Positions 21,286 to 28,476 of a DNA stretch of 64,000 nucleotides are shown here, in pieces. Within the stretch, counting starts at the first letter, position 1. The number at the start of each line of letters is the position of its first letter. The stretch is from Apilactobacillus bombintestini (lineage in GTDB: Bacteria; Bacillota; Bacilli; Lactobacillales; Lactobacillaceae). The position numbers were made by a program, and so were the translations under genes. The stretch spans positions 930,001 through 994,000 of the forward strand of contig NZ_CP032626.1 of NCBI RefSeq assembly GCF_003627035.1, read 5' to 3'. The notes under the pieces are model-generated. The model was not told the origin of the DNA, searched no databases, and worked only from the letters and a program-made list of their open reading frames with translations.

Positions 21286-22674
21286 ATGAAACAACTTACT
21301 GTTAAAGATCTATTCACTAAAGATCTAGAAGACAACTCCACAGTTGCTCTTGAAGGTTCAATTAAAACCATTCGTGGCTCTAAAAACATCAGTTTCATCG
21401 AATTAAACGATGGATCATGCTTAAAGAGTGCACAAGTTATTGTTAAGAAAAACAATGAAAACTTTGAAGCAATTAGCAAATTACCTATTGCTTCCACTAT
21501 TACTGTAGAAGGAACTTTTGTAAAAACTCCTGATGCACCTCAACCATTTGAAGTACACGGAGAAAAAGTAGAATTAGTTGGTCATTCTAACTCTGACTAC
21601 CCACTACAAAAGAAAAAGCAATCATACGAATACTTACGTACAATTGCTCACCTACGTCCTCGTACTAATACTTTCTACTCAGTATTTAGAATTCGTTCAT
21701 TAGCAGCATTTGCTGTACATGAATACTTACAACACAACGATTTCGTATACGTTAACACACCAATTATCACTAGCAGTGATACTGAAGGTGCCGGTGAAAT
21801 GTTCAGAGTTACTACTCTAGATCCAAACAACCTACCTAAGGATGAAAATGGTAAGGTAGATAACTCTAAAGATTTCTTTAAGACAGAAACTAACCTAACT
21901 GTTAGTGGTCAACTTCCAGAAGAAGCATTTACTATGGCATTTAGAAATGTATATACTTTCGGTCCTACATTTAGAGCTGAAAATTCACATACTCCTCGCC
22001 ACGCTTCTGAATTCTGGATGATTGAACCTGACATGGCTTACACTCGTCTTCCTGGAATGATGGATGTAGCTGAAGGACTATTAAAATATGTTATCAACTA
22101 TGTTCTAGAACATGCTAAAGATGAACTAGCATTCTTAGACGAAAATGTTAAACCTGGTTTAATTGAAAAATTAAAGAATACTGCAAACAAAGATTTCGCA
22201 CGTGTTACATACACTGATGCTATTAAGATCTTACAAGATGCAGATAAAGAATTTAAAGTTCCAGTTAAATGGGGAATTGATTTACAATCTGAACATGAAC
22301 GTTACTTATGTGAAGAAGTATATAAACGCCCTACTTTCTTAACTGACTATCCACGTGATATCAAAGCATTCTACATGCGTGATAACGATGATGGTAAAAC
22401 TGTTGCCGCTGCTGACTGTTTAGTACCTGGCATCGGTGAAATTGTCGGTGGTAGTGAACGTGAAGAAAGAGAAGATGTCTTAAACGACAAGATTCATGAA
22501 TTTGGTTTAACTCCAGAAGAATACGACTGGTACCAAGAACTTAGAAAATACGGAGAAATTAAACACTCCGGATTTGGAATTGGTTTCGAACGTCTAGTTA
22601 TGTATATCACTGGTATGGAAAACATCAGAGATGTTATCCCATTCCCACGTGAACCAGGTAGTGCTAAATTCTAA
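21286..22674 (+). CDS. asnS: Asparaginyl-tRNA synthetase
   Basis: Class IIb synthetase, 462 residues. It has an N-terminal OB-fold anticodon domain and a catalytic core with [24 protein letters not shown]-type ([13 protein letters not shown]), the motif 2 region [15 protein letters not shown] and motif 3 GFGIGFERL. The length and the segment around [18 protein letters not shown] match the longer E. coli-type AsnS (466 residues), not the roughly 430-residue Bacillus type. AGGTG lies 8 bp before the ATG at 21286; a GTG three codons earlier is excluded. Expression is under the T-box. Confidence 0.95.
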   Translation: MKQLTVKDLFTKDLEDNSTVALEGSIKTIRGSKNISFIELNDGSCLKSAQVIVKKNNENFEAISKLPIASTITVEGTFVKTPDAPQPFEVHGEKVELVGHSNSDYPLQKKKQSYEYLRTIAHLRPRTNTFYSVFRIRSLAAFAVHEYLQHNDFVYVNTPIITSSDTEGAGEMFRVTTLDPNNLPKDENGKVDNSKDFFKTETNLTVSGQLPEEAFTMAFRNVYTFGPTFRAENSHTPRHASEFWMIEPDMAYTRLPGMMDVAEGLLKYVINYVLEHAKDELAFLDENVKPGLIEKLKNTANKDFARVTYTDAIKILQDADKEFKVPVKWGIDLQSEHERYLCEEVYKRPTFLTDYPRDIKAFYMRDNDDGKTVAAADCLVPGIGEIVGGSEREEREDVLNDKIHEFGLTPEEYDWYQELRKYGEIKHSGFGIGFERLVMYITGMENIRDVIPFPREPGSAKF

Positions 22675-22689
22675 TACACTAATATTAAT

Positions 22690-22726
22690 AAAAAGCATGA
22701 AGGAATTTTATCCTTCATGCTTTTTT
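22690..22726. terminator. Terminator between asnS and the 108-residue hypothetical gene
   Basis: Stem AAAAAGCATGAAGGA/TCCTTCATGCTTTTT. The end of the opposite-strand gene (from 22708) lies inside this hairpin, so its last codons overlap the terminator. Confidence 0.88.
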
Positions 22727-23034
22727 ATTTTACCCATACCATCAATTTCATAAGTTCCTAAATCCCCATTACCACCATTCATTACATCTGTTTTAGACAC
22801 TGCTTGCACGGTATATAACTTCTTAGTTAGGTTGATATTTACAGGAACCATAATGGTATCAGATGAATCCTCCGGTAAATAACTTCGCAAACATTTTTCT
22901 GCTTGTAATACCGTTCTAATTTTAAAATTTTCATCTAATATATTAGTATCCGGAAAGAAATAACCAAATTCTCCCCTATGTTTAACTTTAATTAAATTTT
23001 TATGTCGTTCTAAAATGGGTATTATTTTGTCCAA
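22708..23034 (-). CDS. Hypothetical protein, 108 residues
   Basis: No family recognised. The TTG at 23034 is the likely start because AGGAG lies 6-7 bp upstream. An ATG six codons earlier has no ribosome site. The product is soluble and basic at both ends (KIKKHEG at the C-terminus), with a Gly/Asn-rich stretch (MNGGNGDLGTYEIDGMG). The last 20 bp of the gene form part of the shared terminator. Confidence 0.6.
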   Translation of the reverse strand: MDKIIPILERHKNLIKVKHRGEFGYFFPDTNILDENFKIRTVLQAEKCLRSYLPEDSSDTIMVPVNINLTKKLYTVQAVSKTDVMNGGNGDLGTYEIDGMGKIKKHEG

Positions 23035-23189
23035 GTTATTACTCCTAATCATTATTTATAAAATAATTATAACGATGCCAACTCTACTTACCAAATGATT
23101 AAACTTACCCTTTTACACAAACAGTATAATTTTAATTATATCTATTTAGTTTATAATATATATGTACTATTAAAAAGGAAGTGGATATT

Positions 23190-23696
23190 GTGAACAGAAT
23201 TAATGAATTTGATCCATTCTCTTTTATAATTGGTATTTTATCTGTAATTGCAGGTATTATTGCAATCGTTACACCTTTTACTGTACTAAGTACCATTGTT
23301 ATTATTACAGGTATTTTATCAATTATCGTAGGAATCTTTAAACTATCTCATATGAGTAGAATCTTTGATTCCAAGAAATGGATTGTTTTAAACAGTATTA
23401 TAGATATTTTAGTAGGTGTATTAATGCTATTTAATGTCGTATTCGGAATGATTTATGTAGCTATTTTCTTTGCTATCATGTTCATTTTGGATTCCATTAC
23501 CCTACTATCTATCGCTAAATATATTCAAAATATCAGTCAAGGATATTTTGTTATGGATCTTATCTTCTCTATAGTTGGAATAATTATTGGTATTTTATTA
23601 TTAATCTCACCATTAGCTTCTGCACTATCTGCAATCCTACTATTGGGAATTTTATTCATTATCAAAGGTATTTTCTTTATTGCCCATTCTATTTAA
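23190..23696 (+). CDS. HdeD-like DUF308 membrane protein
   Basis: 168 residues with six hydrophobic segments of about 20 residues, in the duplicated three-helix pattern of the HdeD/DUF308 family (SVIAGIIAIVTPFTVL, then IVGIIIGILLLISPLASALS). These are stress-linked membrane proteins of unclear function. The GTG at 23190 is chosen (AAGGA 10 bp upstream); a GTG three codons earlier is too close. A TATAAT box is at 23152-23157. Confidence 0.75.
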   Translation: MNRINEFDPFSFIIGILSVIAGIIAIVTPFTVLSTIVIITGILSIIVGIFKLSHMSRIFDSKKWIVLNSIIDILVGVLMLFNVVFGMIYVAIFFAIMFILDSITLLSIAKYIQNISQGYFVMDLIFSIVGIIIGILLLISPLASALSAILLLGILFIIKGIFFIAHSI

Positions 23697-23721
23697 ATAA
23701 AATACTTTATATCACAATAAT

Positions 23722-23755
23722 AAAGCCACTAAAGTTTAAAACTTTAGTGGCTTTT
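23722..23755 (+). terminator. Terminator after the DUF308 gene
   Basis: Perfect stem AAAGCCACTAAAGTT/AACTTTAGTGGCTTT with a 3-4 nt loop. Confidence 0.88.
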
Positions 23756-23762
23756 AATTTAC

Positions 23763-23812
23763 AAAAAAAGATATTCACAATGATTTAACAATCACCATGA
23801 ATACCTCTTTTT
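23763..23812 (-). terminator. Terminator after the GlcU-like gene
   Basis: Long imperfect stem (GTATTCA/TGAATAT and TGATTG-type pairing) ending in T7 on the minus strand, directly after the permease stop. Confidence 0.75.
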
Positions 23813-23817
23813 AAATA

Positions 23818-24687
23818 TTAACTTAAGTGTCCAATTAGAATAGCAGCAATTACAATCATTAATAATCCAATAACTGTAAATGTAACTTCTTTCTTATTCT
23901 TTTGTTCATTTAGGATTAGTAATCCACCTAATGTAGATACTACTACGTTCATTTGTGTTAATGGGAATGCAGTAGCAACACCATTTAGCTTTAAGGATGT
24001 TAAGTATGCTAAAGTACCTAAACCACCTAATAGACCAATGATACTGCATCTAAATGTAAATTTAGATTTTAGATAGCCAATAGATGATTTACCATTCATA
24101 ACCATAGAAATAATAATAGCTCCTAGGCACATACCTAATGTTTGTGGTAATAAACCAACTAAACCTGGTGCATTAGTGATTCTTGGAAATACTGAACATG
24201 CTGTGTAACCAAATGATCCAACAAATAGTAATACAAGTCCAGACTTGTAATCCATCTTCTTTCTTACAACACCTTTGTCTACATAGCTAGTTGAAGCAAT
24301 TCCAACAATTAGTAATGCAATACTCAAAAATCCAATTAACTTAGCTAATGGTGTGCCCCATTCGCCAAAGAAAATAACACCACAAAGTGGAATTTCAATT
24401 AATTGAAGTCCTGTAGAAATTGGCATCGCAGTGGAAACATTCATCTTATTAAAAGAACTAAATTGCATATATTGTGCAATTGACCAGAGCAATCCACCTA
24501 AAAATGGCCACAAGAATTCTTGGAAACTAATAGCAGGTCTCGTGAATAGGTAAATAACAACCCCTATAACAAATTGACCATAACCTGTTCCTAAAACTTG
24601 CTCTATTGGTCGCCCACCAACCTTAGTAGCGATTAGTGGTCCAACTCCCCATAAAAGAGCTGGCAAAATACCAATTATGAAATCCAT
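23818..24687 (-). CDS. glcU: Glucose/ribose uptake permease, GRP family (GlcU/RbsU-like)
   Basis: 289 residues with about ten membrane helices. The start MDFIIGILPALLWGVGPLIA and the segments GGLLWSIAQYMQFSSFNKM and LTQMNVVVSTLGGLL are typical of the GRP (drug/metabolite) family that takes up non-phosphorylated glucose by proton symport. AAGGAGTG lies 7 bp before ATG. Its promoter overlaps a perfect cre box, so CcpA control is likely. In Bacillus, glcU lies beside glucose dehydrogenase; here gdh is 2.7 kb away. A ribose substrate is also possible. Confidence 0.85.
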   Translation of the reverse strand: MDFIIGILPALLWGVGPLIATKVGGRPIEQVLGTGYGQFVIGVVIYLFTRPAISFQEFLWPFLGGLLWSIAQYMQFSSFNKMNVSTAMPISTGLQLIEIPLCGVIFFGEWGTPLAKLIGFLSIALLIVGIASTSYVDKGVVRKKMDYKSGLVLLFVGSFGYTACSVFPRITNAPGLVGLLPQTLGMCLGAIIISMVMNGKSSIGYLKSKFTFRCSIIGLLGGLGTLAYLTSLKLNGVATAFPLTQMNVVVSTLGGLLILNEQKNKKEVTFTVIGLLMIVIAAILIGHLS

Positions 24688-24777
24688 TACGAAACACTCC
24701 TTCTCTTTGACCTCATTATCATATTTTATTTAGAAAAATTTAGTAACATTAAGTTTTACTAATTTTTTACATTTACT

Positions 24778-24806
24778 ATTATACAATTGTGTAAGTGAAA
24801 AGTAAA
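24778..24806 (-). promoter_or_regulatory. Promoter of the GlcU-like gene
   Basis: On the minus strand TTTACT (24801-24806) and TATAAT (24778-24783) are separated by exactly 17 bp. The -35 box lies inside the cre element. Confidence 0.7.
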
Positions 24807-24815
24807 CGCTTTCAT
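24801..24815 (-). promoter_or_regulatory. Catabolite-responsive element (cre)
   Basis: ATGAAAGCGTTTACT on the minus strand matches the degenerate CcpA consensus WTGNAANCGNWNNCW at every position. It covers the -35 box of the glcU promoter, a position expected to give repression when CcpA is bound. Confidence 0.8.
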
Positions 24816-24886
24816 CTTATATAACATATATAATTTAATAACTATATAATTATATATTAACAATATGACAAATACTATGTCTTATT

Positions 24887-25777
24887 TTATAGGTCGTGGT
24901 GTTTCTTCAAATAGTAAAGCATTACATAAATAATGATGACAGTAATTACAAGCGTAAAGAACCATGACCACACACTATTTGCAAATGGTAAAGTGACCAC
25001 GTTCATTCCATAAAATCCACTAATAATTGGAGGAATAGCTAAAATCAATGACCATACAGTAAGTACTTTCATTATTTCATTTAAATTATTATTAATAATA
25101 TTGCTGTAAGTATCTTCAATTTGGCTAACAACTTCATCTAATACATCAAACATATACTTGCTTTCATTATATTCAACAGCCACATCATCAATGTGTTGAT
25201 CTTGACGTTGATTAAATGAAACCGGAATATCAAAGTTGTCGCTGGATTTTTGTAATTGTGAAATAGACATTATATTAGCTGCAGTGGCAGTTTTTAAGTA
25301 AACTAAATCACTCTTCAAAATTGCAATGTTATTTAAGCTACGATTATTAATATGGTTTTTGTGTGGATTATTTTGTAGTCTTTCTACACTTTCATTAATC
25401 TTATCTAGCTTATTCATATAAGGCTTATTAATCTTTTGTAGTATGTTGAAAATAACATCAAACTTATTACATCTTGACTCTTGTTTAATACGGTAACGAG
25501 AAGAACTTTTGGTAATAATTAGTTTATCAGTAAAAGCTACTACAACAGGTGAAGTTTTTACGCTTTCATCTTGTCCACTTTCCAATGATCTAATTATTAA
25601 TACTGAGTATTTTTTAACATTATCATATTCAAAACGTGAATGTTCATGGGCATCTAACATGTATCCTTTTAAAATGTTAGGTAACTTATAATCATCGATG
25701 CTTTCTACTACTTCGCTAGTATCTGCATCTACTAATTCTACCCATGTAGAGTCTACTAAGTTATGTATTTTTCTCAT
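24887..25777 (-). CDS. CorA-family divalent cation (Mg2+) transporter
   Basis: 296 residues: a long soluble N-terminal domain, a helical stalk (about 130-235) and two C-terminal membrane helices. The GMN signature of the pore is present as GFYGMNV at the end of the first helix. Family members carry Mg2+, Co2+ or other divalent ions; selectivity cannot be read. The ATG at 25777 is preferred to the GTG two codons upstream, with AAGGGGG about 10 bp away. Confidence 0.88.
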   Translation of the reverse strand: MRKIHNLVDSTWVELVDADTSEVVESIDDYKLPNILKGYMLDAHEHSRFEYDNVKKYSVLIIRSLESGQDESVKTSPVVVAFTDKLIITKSSSRYRIKQESRCNKFDVIFNILQKINKPYMNKLDKINESVERLQNNPHKNHINNRSLNNIAILKSDLVYLKTATAANIMSISQLQKSSDNFDIPVSFNQRQDQHIDDVAVEYNESKYMFDVLDEVVSQIEDTYSNIINNNLNEIMKVLTVWSLILAIPPIISGFYGMNVVTLPFANSVWSWFFTLVITVIIIYVMLYYLKKHHDL

Positions 25778-25944
25778 TATCACGTTACCCCCTTTGGTAA
25801 TAACTATCTATTATTACAGTTAGAAAAAAATTCGTCAAACTTTTCGTTTAAAATGAACACGTCGTATATGGTATACTTTTTTAGATATATATATATGAAG
25901 GGAAATGATTTATTATTAGCAACTATGTAAAAGTCGCATTATTA

Positions 25945-27276
25945 ATGGCATCCAGTCTATTTATGCAATTTTTAGATGCAACTATCGTAACTACAGCACT
26001 TCCTTATATAGGACGTAGCTTAGATGTTCCTACTGCATCCCTTTCCCTAACCGTTAGTATTTACTTTATAACAATGGCAATATTTATTCCACTTAGTGGA
26101 TGGATTGCAAAACGAATTGGTGAAAGAAATGCATGGTTATTAGCTACGCTATTATTCGTGCTTAGTTCAATTGGTGACGCTTTAGCGCCTACTTTTACTT
26201 TTCTATTAGTTAGCAGATTCGTACAAGGTTTCGCAGGATCTTTAATGACCCCTACAGCTAGACTAATAATGTTGGAAAGAACTCCTTCCAACCGCCTATT
26301 GCAAATGGCTAACTACCTAGTTTGGCCCGCTTTAATCGCACCAGCTATAGCTCCTATTTTAGGCGGATTTTTCGTTAAATACTTAAGTTGGCAATGGATT
26401 TTCCTTATTAATGTTCCAATTGGTTTAATTGCCATTTTAATTGGTATTAAGCTTGTGGATAAGGATACCAAGAGAAACAAAACCAAATTTGATTTATTAG
26501 GATTTATTGAAATTGCTATTTCTTCTGGTTTTATTTTAATAGGTGCAGAAATTGCCACTTATGGTCGTCAATATTGGACCACTGCTGGTATCTTAGTACT
26601 TATCGGTATTTTAATGATTTTTGTAATTGGATATCATTTATCACATGTTGATAGTCCACTATTTGATATCAAAGCATTAAAAGTTAGTTCCTTTAGAATT
26701 TATCAAACAGGTGGAACCTTCCTATGGCTTTCCGTTGGAGCTCTTCCTTACCTACTTACTGTCTACTTACAAGTAGTATTTGGTTGGTCAGCTCTTACTG
26801 CTGGATACTATGTAATCTTTGTATTTATTGGAAATGTCGGAATCAAGCCATTCACCAATGCAATAATTAGAAGAATTAAATATAAGGCTTCATTAATTGT
26901 TGCTTTATTTACCGTAGCTATTAGTACTGGTGCATTAGCATGGGTTCGTCCAACTACAGCTGGATTTATAATTGCTGGATTAGCATTTATATCTGGTTGC
27001 GGACGTTCATTAGCGTTAACTTGTTATAATGCTGTTACCTTCTCCGAAATACCAATGGATGAAAGAAACTCAGCAAACACCTTAAGTTCAGTATTACAAA
27101 CTATGGCACAAGGTTTAGGTGTTTCTTTAATTACCGTAGTAGTTTCATCATTAGGTAGTTTTGTTAATATGAGCACCGCTTATGAATATGGATTTATTTT
27201 TCTAGGCATTTTAATGCTATATCCTATTGTAGAAGTTTGGATTCAACCTAAGAATTTTGGATACAATGCTTTATAA
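25945..27276 (+). CDS. MFS drug/H+ antiporter, DHA2 (14-TM) family
   Basis: 443 residues from the first ATG. The product is a multi-helix exporter with the motif LDATIVTTALP in helix 1 (motif D1 of DHA2) and GWIAKRIGERNAWL (motif A) after helix 2. The ATG lies inside helix 1 and has no ribosome site. The frame is open ten more sense codons upstream to an ATT-ATT pair, 9 and 12 bp after AAGGG, which would give an N-terminus SNYVKVALLMASS as in relatives. The true start may therefore be an AUU codon near 25912-25915. Substrate unknown. Confidence 0.85.
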   Translation: MASSLFMQFLDATIVTTALPYIGRSLDVPTASLSLTVSIYFITMAIFIPLSGWIAKRIGERNAWLLATLLFVLSSIGDALAPTFTFLLVSRFVQGFAGSLMTPTARLIMLERTPSNRLLQMANYLVWPALIAPAIAPILGGFFVKYLSWQWIFLINVPIGLIAILIGIKLVDKDTKRNKTKFDLLGFIEIAISSGFILIGAEIATYGRQYWTTAGILVLIGILMIFVIGYHLSHVDSPLFDIKALKVSSFRIYQTGGTFLWLSVGALPYLLTVYLQVVFGWSALTAGYYVIFVFIGNVGIKPFTNAIIRRIKYKASLIVALFTVAISTGALAWVRPTTAGFIIAGLAFISGCGRSLALTCYNAVTFSEIPMDERNSANTLSSVLQTMAQGLGVSLITVVVSSLGSFVNMSTAYEYGFIFLGILMLYPIVEVWIQPKNFGYNAL

Positions 27277-27282
27277 TTAAAT

Positions 27283-27335
27283 AAAAAAGACGTCATCGTA
27301 AATCAAATTAGTGATTTATGATAACGTCTTTTTTT
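27283..27335. terminator. Bidirectional terminator between the MFS and gdh genes
   Basis: Long stem AAAAAGACGT-ATC-TAAATCA paired with TGATTTA-GAT-ACGTCTTTTT, with small mismatches and T runs on both strands. Confidence 0.88.
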
Positions 27336-27353
27336 ATGATATATTGTTAAAAA

Positions 27354-28139
27354 TTATCCACGTCCATTAGCGAATTCTGGATATAATTGCATACCACCAT
27401 CTACGTAAATAGTTTCTCCAGTTACGTATGATGATTCTGTTGATGCTAACCATGCAGCAGCTGCGGCTACTTCTTCTGGCTTACCAATTCTAGCCATTGG
27501 AACCAATTCAGCTGTTTCTGCATATGTCTTAGGATCAGCAAATTTTTCAGCATTAATTGGTGTATTAATTGCACCCGGTGCAATAGAGTTAACACGAATA
27601 CCTTTGTTAGCATATTCCTTAGCAACTGTTTCAGTAAGCAACATACTTCCACCTTTAGATGCGGAGTAATCAGCAAAATGAGGCCAAGAAATCTTTTGAT
27701 GAACTGAAGACATGTTAATAATATTTCCTTCACGTTTATGGTCTAGGAAATAATTTAAAGCTGCCTTAGTTCCCAAGAATGTACCTGTTAAGTTAACATC
27801 AATAACTTTCTTCCAGTCTTGTAATGATAGCTTATGAGTAGGACTTTCTTTTTCCATACCAGCATTATTAACAAATAAGTCTAATTGTCCAAAGTTATCC
27901 ACAGCAGTTTTTACTAACTTATTTACATCGTCTTCTTTAGATACATCTGCTTGAACAGCAACTGCATCCCCACCGTTTTCCTTAATTTGATCTACAGCCA
28001 TTTGTGCACCGTTTTGATCAGAATGATAATTAAATACCAATTTCATATGTTCTTGTGCTAAACGAATAGCAATTGCTTTACCAATACCTTTAGAAGCACC
28101 AGTTACAACAGCAACTTTTCCTTCAAGATCTTTATACAT
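27354..28139 (-). CDS. gdh: Glucose 1-dehydrogenase (SDR family)
   Basis: 261 residues, exactly the length of Bacillus glucose 1-dehydrogenases. It shares their start MYKDLEGKVAVVTGASKGIG and their end (YPEFANGRG). The cofactor motif TGASKGIG, NNAGME, catalytic Ser (NMSSVHQK) and YSASK are all present. It oxidises free glucose to gluconolactone with NAD(P)+. The ATG at 28139 has AAAGGGTG 6 bp upstream; 14 earlier in-frame codons are excluded. It fits with the nearby GlcU-like permease, which would deliver unphosphorylated glucose. Confidence 0.9.
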   Translation of the reverse strand: MYKDLEGKVAVVTGASKGIGKAIAIRLAQEHMKLVFNYHSDQNGAQMAVDQIKENGGDAVAVQADVSKEDDVNKLVKTAVDNFGQLDLFVNNAGMEKESPTHKLSLQDWKKVIDVNLTGTFLGTKAALNYFLDHKREGNIINMSSVHQKISWPHFADYSASKGGSMLLTETVAKEYANKGIRVNSIAPGAINTPINAEKFADPKTYAETAELVPMARIGKPEEVAAAAAWLASTESSYVTGETIYVDGGMQLYPEFANGRG

Positions 28140-28251
28140 AAAATCACCCTTTCGTAAAATGTATATGTATATAAACATCAATATTAATTATTACACAATT
28201 TTTCAAATATGATTATCAATTTGTTTATATAATGTAGAAAACTTTCCCCAA

Positions 28252-28279
28252 TTGAATAATCACTTATTCGTGTTAAAAT
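28252..28279 (+). promoter_or_regulatory. Distal kup promoter candidate
   Basis: TTGAAT (28252-28257), 16-bp spacer, TAAAAT (28274-28279). Transcription would begin near 28286, exactly where a terminator-like hairpin begins. Confidence 0.45.
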
Positions 28280-28286
28280 CAATCTC

Positions 28287-28320
28287 AGAGGGTTTACTGA
28301 AATTAAGTAACCTCTTTTTA
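28287..28320 (+). terminator. Terminator-like hairpin in the kup leader
   Basis: AGAGG-TT-ACT pairs with AGTAACCTCT (two single-base bulges), followed by T5. No gene ends here on the plus strand, so it is either an attenuator of the distal kup promoter or ends a very short transcript. Confidence 0.5.
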
Positions 28321-28328
28321 TAATTTTT

Positions 28329-28356
28329 AAATATTTAATTCATTAATTAAATATTT
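28329..28356. repeat. Perfect 12-bp inverted repeat in front of the proximal kup -10 box
   Basis: AAATATTTAATT and AATTAAATATTT flank a CATT loop. A TATAAT box follows at 28361-28366, so the palindrome covers the region of its -35 element, as expected of an operator. A second dyad, ATGTAAA-A-TTTACAT, lies at 28440-28454 just before the ribosome site. The whole 28140-28476 gap contains no other gene. Confidence 0.6.
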
Positions 28357-28476
28357 GTAGTATAATTTACCATTTAATGATTGTTGACCACTTTTTCTTT
28401 AATATACCCTGAATTAGTGGTACATTGTAAATTATAAAAATGTAAAATTTACATAAAATTTTTGGAGGATTTAGTC

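Noticed and set aside
27467-27733. 88-codon minus-strand frame inside gdh
   Set aside because: Same strand, different frame, fully inside a well-supported gene; a shadow.
28182-28476. ydaO-type c-di-AMP riboswitch before kup
   Set aside because: The conserved two-fold motifs and GC-rich core of that riboswitch are not present; only AT-rich dyads are seen.
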